IMG/VR virus record: IMGVR_UViG_3300032268_000444
Location: 1 to 33,953 of that record
DNA: 33,953 nt
Source of the DNA: a virus
Reading direction: 5' to 3' (one strand)
The stretch's first letter is position 1, and each line of letters starts with the position of its first letter. The position numbers and the translations under genes were made by a program. Positions 29,374 to 33,953 of this stretch are shown here, in pieces. Below the pieces are notes generated by a model. It was not told where the DNA came from, ran no database searches, and was given only the letters and a program-made list of their open reading frames with translations.

Positions 29374-30011
29374 ACCTTACAAATCGCAAAAAACTAATTT
29401 ATCGAACAATAGAAATCGATTACAAGCAGCAGCATCGCCACGCCTCTGGATCCCTTTCAGCACTTCCAATTATGCTGGAAATATTTGAGCAAATGAGGCA
29501 TGGCTCGGATATTTTTATTTTGTCAAAGGGTCATGCCGCTCCATCTTATTACGCAATCTTAGAAGAACTGGGATACAAGCCAGATATATCGCATCCGCAT
29601 CCATATAGAAACCTAAAAGAAGGAATACCAGCGACAACAGGGTCACTCGGTCACGGACTTCCTATTGCGGTTGGGTGGGCGCTTGCAAACAAAATCTCTG
29701 GGAAAAATGATCGCGTCTTTGTTTTGCTGGGTGATGGCGAAACTCTGGAAGGAACAACCTGGGAATCACTAAATCTCGCAAAATCACTTCAACTTGAAGA
29801 GCATCTATTTGTTCACATTGATTCTAACGGCTGGCAAGGATCTTGCCGCACAATATGCAATACAGACGACATTATCCCTCATATCTATCCAGTTAAAATA
29901 CATAAGACAAAACGAGGCGCAGGGGTACGGATACTTGAGGAAAATGAAAGTTGGCACACTCACACAATTACCGACGATGAATTTCAGGCCATGATTGAGG
30001 ATCTAAAATGA
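29370..30011 (+). CDS. Transketolase-like, N-terminal (thiamine-diphosphate) subunit, 213 aa
   Basis: It has the TPP-domain features: ILSKGHAAPSYYAI, TTGSLGHGLPIAVGWALA, GDGE (about 121-124) and an Asn in DSNGWQGS about 30 residues later, the GDG-N thiamine diphosphate motif. It forms half of a split transketolase together with the next gene, presumably as a heterodimer pair. The substrate of this type is usually a sugar phosphate. The gene is more AT-rich than phage core genes. Start GTG, in a 4-nt overlap. Confidence 0.85.
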   Translation: MNLTNRKKLIYRTIEIDYKQQHRHASGSLSALPIMLEIFEQMRHGSDIFILSKGHAAPSYYAILEELGYKPDISHPHPYRNLKEGIPATTGSLGHGLPIAVGWALANKISGKNDRVFVLLGDGETLEGTTWESLNLAKSLQLEEHLFVHIDSNGWQGSCRTICNTDDIIPHIYPVKIHKTKRGAGVRILEENESWHTHTITDDEFQAMIEDLK

Positions 30012-30463
30012 GGTGGCCTTTTGCCCAGGCCGTGACTGCTCTGGCCGAAAGCGATGAGCGCATAGTATTGCTGATAGGCGATGTTGGAGGAGGATTGTTT
30101 TCAACCTTTGCCAACAAGTTTCCAAAACGATATTTTAATCTTGGTACTGCAGAACAATCATTAGTCGGAATTGCATCAGGCATGGCGCTGGCAGGTCTAA
30201 GACCGATTGTTTATTCATTTACGCCATTTATTTTAGAACGAGCATACGAGCAAATTAAACTAGATGTCTCGTTGCAGCGTGCTCCTGTCCTGCTTGCAGG
30301 CTGGCAGGACGAAGTCCACGGTCTTACGCATCAGTCGCACAATGCACAACGTATTGTCGCAACTATTGATGGGTTAAGAGGCATTTATCCTCAAAACGCC
30401 GAGGAAATCCCATTGGCGATTGCCAAACCCGATGAATGGCCTGCATTTATTCTGCTAAAATAA
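30008..30463 (+). CDS. Transketolase-like, pyrimidine-binding subunit, 151 aa
   Basis: The pattern FNLGTAEQSLVGIASGMALAG, then PIVYSFTPFILERAYEQIK, then VHGLTHQSHN is the Pyr domain, with the glutamate of GTAEQS that activates thiamine. The normal third (C-terminal) transketolase domain is missing, so the two subunits total only about 364 aa against about 600 or more for complete enzymes. Overlaps its partner by 4 nt (ATGA), consistent with equal synthesis. Confidence 0.85.
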   Translation: MRWPFAQAVTALAESDERIVLLIGDVGGGLFSTFANKFPKRYFNLGTAEQSLVGIASGMALAGLRPIVYSFTPFILERAYEQIKLDVSLQRAPVLLAGWQDEVHGLTHQSHNAQRIVATIDGLRGIYPQNAEEIPLAIAKPDEWPAFILLK

Positions 30464-30475
30464 GAAAGAAAAAAA

Positions 30476-31168
30476 ATGAATAATCTAACACCAGATGAAC
30501 AAAACGTAGTCTTTGGTTTAACTAATATGCATGACGGACGGCAACAAACACTGAATCGATTGCGATGGGAAGTTATGCAAAATACAGGTTTACAAATAGC
30601 TGGCAAAACAATCTTTGAACCAGGGGCCGGGATAGGAGATCAGACGGAATGGTTGTTAGCTCAAGGCGCTAGCCGCGTAATAGTGAACGATGGCCGAGAA
30701 GCTAATCTAAGTGTTATTAGAAAGCGTTTTATCTCAGATAATCGGGTAAGTACAATTCTTGGGAACATCGAAAACTGCTTAGGATTACAAGAATTCCTAA
30801 ATATTAAAGCCGATATGGTTTTTTTATGGGGCGTATATTATCATGCCAACGATTCTTTGAGCGAGTTTGGAATTCTTAAAAGCCTAGCACGCATCGCTCC
30901 AATAGTTGTATTTGATTACTTGGAAAGCGCAACTGGTCAGGACTGGATCGAATCATACGATTACGATCACCCAACCACTTCTATTTCAAGAAAATCACCG
31001 CGGCCTACTTATGACACGATGATGTCGGGAATTAGAAAAACATTTGGAAACGCATACGTGCCGGTAAAGCAATTTGATTGGTTCGATTTCTGCGCCCCAC
31101 AAACGCCAAGAAAAATAGCAGTTGGATCAAAACATCCGTTAAATCTGCCAGGGCTTATCAGCGCATAA
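30476..31168 (+). CDS. SAM-dependent methyltransferase (class I fold), 230 aa
   Basis: TIFEPGAGIGDQT (about residues 46-58) is the SAM-binding motif I, with RVIVNDGREANL as the post-motif acidic loop and DMVFLWGVYYH as motif IV-like. It could methylate a sugar, a lipid or another small product made by the neighbouring enzymes. The gene is AT-rich. The longer open frame of the next gene overlaps its end, but the ATG at 31171 lies after its stop. Confidence 0.75.
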   Translation: MNNLTPDEQNVVFGLTNMHDGRQQTLNRLRWEVMQNTGLQIAGKTIFEPGAGIGDQTEWLLAQGASRVIVNDGREANLSVIRKRFISDNRVSTILGNIENCLGLQEFLNIKADMVFLWGVYYHANDSLSEFGILKSLARIAPIVVFDYLESATGQDWIESYDYDHPTTSISRKSPRPTYDTMMSGIRKTFGNAYVPVKQFDWFDFCAPQTPRKIAVGSKHPLNLPGLISA

Positions 31169-31170
31169 TA

Positions 31171-32262
31171 ATGAAACAAAATAAATACAGCGATTACAAA
31201 ATCTTTTCATTTCAAGAAAAGATTGCCAGCTTTCGCGACGATATTATTACCGCTCCCATCTACGTGCGGATCAAGCCGACAAATATCTGCAATCACGCCT
31301 GCCGTTTTTGCGTTTATTCAGATGGCACAACTCGGCCCAAGGATCGGCCTGATTTGCACCTACAGGCTGGCATGCACACCAGCATGAACGAGCGGGACGT
31401 GATGCCACGAGATAAGGCACTAGAACTAATAGAGGATCTTTCAAACATGGGAACAAAAGCCGTCACCTTCAGCGGTGGCGGAGAGCCTTTGCTGCATAAA
31501 GACATTGTCGAGATTATGACTAAGACAGTTTCGTCTGGGCTGGATCTATCCATTATTACCAACGGCCAACTGCTTGCGGGAGAAAGGGCTGAAGTATTGG
31601 GCAAGGCAAAGTGGGTTAGGATTTCGATGGACTACACAAGCGCAGAACAGATGGCGTCCAGCCGTAACGTGCCGGACAGATCGTTCGATTCGGTGATGCA
31701 AAACATAAAAAACTTTTCAAATACCAAAACGGAAAGCTGTGATCTTGGAATTAACTTTATTATTACCCGCTATAATTACGAGGGCTTAGTTCCATTTGCC
31801 AAGCAGCTTAAAGATTCAGGCGTCAGTAACGTTCGCTTCTCGCCTGTCTACGTTCAGAACTTTAAGGACTATCACAACACGATTGCAACTAGGGTGCGAG
31901 AGCAACTAGCCGAATGCCAATCCTTTTGTGATTCAGATTTTACCATTAACACGACCTACGATCTGGATAGTCCAAGTAAGTCGCCCGTTCGGCCATTCCA
32001 TCGCTGTCTCTACGCTCAGGCCGTTTGCGTGGTAGGTGCGGATCTCAATATCTACGCATGCCACAACACTGCGTATAGCGATCACGGCCGAATTGGGTCG
32101 ATTAAAGAGCAATCGTTTAAGCAGGCTTGGTTTAGTGACGAAGTGCGTAAATGGCATAAAACATTTAACCCTGGCGTCAGTTGCCTGCACGAATGCGCCA
32201 ATCACGCCAAGGTCGCACTGTATGAAAAGCTGGCCACCGATAGTCACGACGCCTTTGTGTAA
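31171..32262 (+). CDS. Radical SAM enzyme with SPASM-like C-terminus, 363 aa
   Basis: The CxxxCxxC iron-sulfur motif is Cys40, Cys44, Cys47 (ICNHACRFC). FSGGGEPLLHKD (about 101-112) is the SAM-binding GGE motif. Further Cys in RCLYAQAVC (about 279-286), IYACHN (about 295) and SCLHEC (about 340) fit auxiliary clusters. Such enzymes catalyse radical reactions on peptides, sugars or nucleosides. ATG 31171 was chosen as the motif sits 40 residues in; the frame opens upstream at 31078 inside the methyltransferase. Substrate unknown. Confidence 0.8.
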   Translation: MKQNKYSDYKIFSFQEKIASFRDDIITAPIYVRIKPTNICNHACRFCVYSDGTTRPKDRPDLHLQAGMHTSMNERDVMPRDKALELIEDLSNMGTKAVTFSGGGEPLLHKDIVEIMTKTVSSGLDLSIITNGQLLAGERAEVLGKAKWVRISMDYTSAEQMASSRNVPDRSFDSVMQNIKNFSNTKTESCDLGINFIITRYNYEGLVPFAKQLKDSGVSNVRFSPVYVQNFKDYHNTIATRVREQLAECQSFCDSDFTINTTYDLDSPSKSPVRPFHRCLYAQAVCVVGADLNIYACHNTAYSDHGRIGSIKEQSFKQAWFSDEVRKWHKTFNPGVSCLHECANHAKVALYEKLATDSHDAFV

Positions 32263-32292
32263 CATCTGCTCTGGTGACAAGAATCTAGTTAT

Positions 32293-32739
32293 ATGCCCGC
32301 CGTCACCATGCTCGATCGTCTAATTGAAGCTGCGTTTCAAGAGCTTCTAACTACAACCGTTACCGGGGTGACCTACCACTTGTCGCACGATAAGACGGAA
32401 AATATGCCGCCATCGATCGTCATTAAGGCCACGCTAGGAACGGAAGAGCCGGTGCAAGGATCTGGCGTGTTTAGCGTGCCGGTTGAAATTGTGGTGGACG
32501 ATTCATATGACGACACAACTGTGGACGCCCATACTCAAAAATGCTCCAAAGTACTACAGGCTTTTTATGATTCCAGCCCGCTCGCAACGCGATTAAACGC
32601 TACCACCGCCATCGGATCTGCCCGCTGTTATAATGCGAAGCTGGAATCAGTTGAGCCAGAGGCCGACGATGAGGAGCGCACCATGCGTCGCACCTACCGG
32701 CTGGCAGTGATTGCCATGCCCAATTCCATCGCGAGTTGA
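32293..32739 (+). CDS. Tail terminator/completion protein (gpU-like), 148 aa
   Basis: First tail-module gene after the enzyme island. The alternating beta pattern with helix, MLDRLIEAAFQELL, then VPVEIVVDDSYDDTTV and RRTYRLAVIAMP, fits tail-terminator proteins that cap the tube and contact the head. No motif is definite, so the call relies on position and size. Start may also be ATG 32308. Confidence 0.6.
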   Translation: MPAVTMLDRLIEAAFQELLTTTVTGVTYHLSHDKTENMPPSIVIKATLGTEEPVQGSGVFSVPVEIVVDDSYDDTTVDAHTQKCSKVLQAFYDSSPLATRLNATTAIGSARCYNAKLESVEPEADDEERTMRRTYRLAVIAMPNSIAS

Positions 32740-32757
32740 CACAAAATTTAAGGCAAT

Positions 32758-33105
32758 ATGGCAGCCACATTAATCGGAACTTCTAACCTACAATTCGGTA
32801 TCACTGCTGAAGCTGGTGGGCTTGTGCAATCTTTCACAGAAACTCGTAACGCCGAACGTGCAGAAGTTCGCAATTCCAGCGGGGAAGTAGTTGGAGTTTC
32901 CGTCTATAACGCTACTGATACATTCGCCTTTTCCACCACGATCACAGGTTCTTATGCCACTACGGCTGGAGCAGTCCTCACAACCTTGGCCAACGCAGCC
33001 AGCACCGCCGGCAAGATCATCGTGGATAGCGTCACGGTTAATAGGGCATCGGACGGGTTTGTAACCGTGGACGTATCTGCGACTCGATTCCCCAACATGA
33101 CCTAA
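32758..33105 (+). CDS. Tail tube protein (candidate), 115 aa
   Basis: Small beta-rich protein without Cys, followed by a strong terminator, as is common for the abundant tube protein. Residues contain many Thr, Ala and Val (TAEAGGLVQSFTETRNAE, SATRFPNM). Its length is close to the short tube proteins of some siphoviruses; lambda gpV is longer (246 aa). TTGACAC lies 22 nt before the start, overlapping the previous stop. Confidence 0.6.
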   Translation: MAATLIGTSNLQFGITAEAGGLVQSFTETRNAERAEVRNSSGEVVGVSVYNATDTFAFSTTITGSYATTAGAVLTTLANAASTAGKIIVDSVTVNRASDGFVTVDVSATRFPNMT

Positions 33106-33123
33106 CCCGCCCCGTCGGGTTTT
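33104..33123 (+). terminator. Rho-independent terminator after the tube gene
   Basis: AACCCG (33104-33109) pairs with CGGGTT (33116-33121) around a six-base loop (CCCCGT), followed by TT and A (the U-tract TTTT is 33120-33123). It begins in the stop codon of the tube gene. Confidence 0.75.
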
Positions 33124-33136
33124 ATGAGATCCTAAA

Positions 33137-33514
33137 ATGGTTGATAGCTTTTGGGGAACGACAAATATAAAAGTAGCAGCGGCCGCCTCGGCCTTTGGCG
33201 CAAAGTTGCGCCCGATGGATCCTGTCACTTGCATTATTAAAGAAGATACAGGCCAAAAGCAGTTCACGTTCTGGTTCACAATATCCGGCGGGGAAGAAGC
33301 AAAGGCTGAAATGGAGCGCACCTGGGCAAACATGAAGTCGGACGAAGAGTCTCCAATCCGATATGTCAGGGCAGCGCTCGAGAACAGAGAGACGCTTCTT
33401 GGATTGATGCGATCCGCAGAGCCTATTATTTCGATTCAACGCGGTGGGCAAACCTTGCTCGTCAGTCAGCGGGCCAGCCCAGAGCTGAAACGAGCGCTGC
33501 TAAAAAAACTATGA
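33137..33514 (+). CDS. Tail assembly protein of unknown family, 125 aa
   Basis: Lies between the tube and the frameshifted chaperone, where an additional tail protein is common. It has an N-terminal beta part (IKVAAAASAFGAKLRPMDPV) and a helical C-terminus (ASPELKRALLKKL). No family recognised. GAGATCCTAA precedes the start, and the stop overlaps the next start as ATGA. Confidence 0.55.
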   Translation: MVDSFWGTTNIKVAAAASAFGAKLRPMDPVTCIIKEDTGQKQFTFWFTISGGEEAKAEMERTWANMKSDEESPIRYVRAALENRETLLGLMRSAEPIISIQRGGQTLLVSQRASPELKRALLKKL

Positions 33515-33894
33515 GCGAAGAAAACTTGCAACAAGAATTAGATCAGGCATTCATATCGCCAGATCGATATTTCAAAGATCAAAAACTCGCTCCATATACA
33601 GAGGGCAGTCGCCTGCTGATGATTCAAGTTCGCGACGAGGCCGACAGCCCTATTTTCTTTGTATATGCCTTTGTATATATCCACATCCTGCTGGCTAAAA
33701 ATCGTAAGGCAGCTCTAAAGCTGGCGTGGGATAAGGAGGGATTTCGAGATAAGGTGATGGAATGGTCTGAGACAATGACCGAACAGGATCGGGATACGGC
33801 CAGCCTTCTAGTTGCAAGCATTCTAAACGAATCCAACAAGCCTAAGGTTAATGTGATTCCGTCCGGCGTTCCGCAGCCGCCGGGAAACGAGTAA
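33511..33894 (+). CDS. Tail assembly chaperone (gpG-like), 127 aa, with -1 frameshift
   Basis: A mostly helical protein upstream of the tape measure (via 264-1064) in the gpG position, with helices such as AALKLAWDKEGFRDKVMEWSE and a flexible Pro-rich end (VIPSGVPQPPGN). The slippery heptamer GGGAAAC at 33882-33888 lies just before its stop; -1 slippage would fuse it to the frame ending at base 267 of the window's start, as in lambda G and GT. Its C-terminal codons are repeated at 2-64. Confidence 0.75.
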   Translation: MSEENLQQELDQAFISPDRYFKDQKLAPYTEGSRLLMIQVRDEADSPIFFVYAFVYIHILLAKNRKAALKLAWDKEGFRDKVMEWSETMTEQDRDTASLLVASILNESNKPKVNVIPSGVPQPPGNE

Positions 33895-33953
33895 CGCCAG
33901 GCGGAACCGCCTCGTGCGTGTTCGTCCTGGCAAAAGAGACGGGCTGGTCAATG
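33831..33953. repeat. Terminal direct repeat, right copy
   Basis: This is an exact copy of bases 1-123. Gene 33511-33894 is complete on this side, whereas the left copy carries only its last codons, which shows that the contig start is arbitrary. Confidence 0.95.
33888..33953 (+). CDS. Start of the -1 frameshift extension (right-hand copy, runs off the end)
   Basis: These bases equal 58-123. They encode the first part of the gpT-like extension in the -1 frame. The end is only the window boundary; the reading frame continues at base 124 of the left side. Confidence 0.65.

Noticed and set aside
31078-31170. Longer start of the radical SAM gene inside the methyltransferase gene
   Set aside because: The extra N-terminal residues are basic and low-complexity and overlap the methyltransferase coding region by about 90 nt; ATG 31171 gives a normal distance to the cluster motif.
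1-33953. tRNA genes, insertion sequences or attachment sites
   Set aside because: No cloverleaf, transposase, or core repeat was recognised; gaps are too short to hold tRNAs except the 18.5 and 19.6 kb regions, which hold the repeats described.

Overview
The window is one complete tailed-phage genome, apparently circular. The first 123 bases are repeated exactly as the last 123 (1-123 = 33831-33953), so the unique length is about 33,830 bp and the contig is cut inside a tail-assembly gene. All credible genes lie on the + strand. They are packed tightly, often with 1-4 nt stop/start overlaps (ATGA, GTGA, TAATG). No tRNA, CRISPR array, insertion sequence, integrase or lysogeny repressor was recognised, and no gene-free stretch exceeds about 150 nt. 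The GpA-type large terminase, lambda-type portal, tape measure and lambda-style frameshifted tail chaperone indicate a siphovirus (long non-contractile tail). Candidate spanins with lipobox signal sequences point to a Gram-negative host. The host phylum cannot be read from the sequence. The gene style resembles phages seen in environmental surveys, which is only an impression.

Layout from the natural start near 19.6 kb: an intergenic 13-bp inverted repeat (candidate cos/packaging site), small terminase, large terminase, gpW-like joining protein, portal with a very long C-terminal extension, putative prohead protease/scaffold, major capsid protein with a terminator, and a small head-tail connector. 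A cargo island follows (26.9-32.3 kb): a double-domain GT2 glycosyltransferase, a GT-B-like (GT9/heptosyltransferase-like) protein, a transketolase split into two genes, a SAM methyltransferase and a radical-SAM/SPASM-like enzyme. Tail genes then resume: tail terminator, tail tube with a terminator, a small tail protein, and the tail chaperone that runs across the contig ends with a -1 slippery site. They continue at 0.26-8.5 kb: a gp10-like protein, a short tape measure, tail-tip proteins, a six-repeat HAF-like protein, beta-rich fibres and a lectin-like protein.

The lysis block (8.5-10.2 kb) holds a small lipoprotein, an XhlA-like protein, holin-like membrane proteins, an overlapping spanin-like pair and an M15 peptidase endolysin. 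The early/replication block (10.2-19.6 kb) holds a MazG-like protein, a metallophosphoesterase, winged-helix and HTH proteins, a Vsr/DUF559-like nuclease, an OB-fold-like DNA-binding protein, a RecB-like exonuclease, a secreted 3D-domain protein, a PD-(D/E)XK endonuclease, a primase-helicase and, directly after it, an iteron-like repeat cluster that may be the replication origin or an operator.

Most noteworthy: (1) the split-transketolase / methyltransferase / radical-SAM / glycosyltransferase island placed between head and tail genes, which could be an undescribed glycan- or nucleoside-modifying system; (2) a textbook -1 frameshift site hidden across the contig junction; (3) the iteron-like cluster; (4) the inverted repeat upstream of the terminase; (5) fibre repeats identical in protein but heavily diverged at synonymous positions; (6) two short motifs recurring next to start codons.
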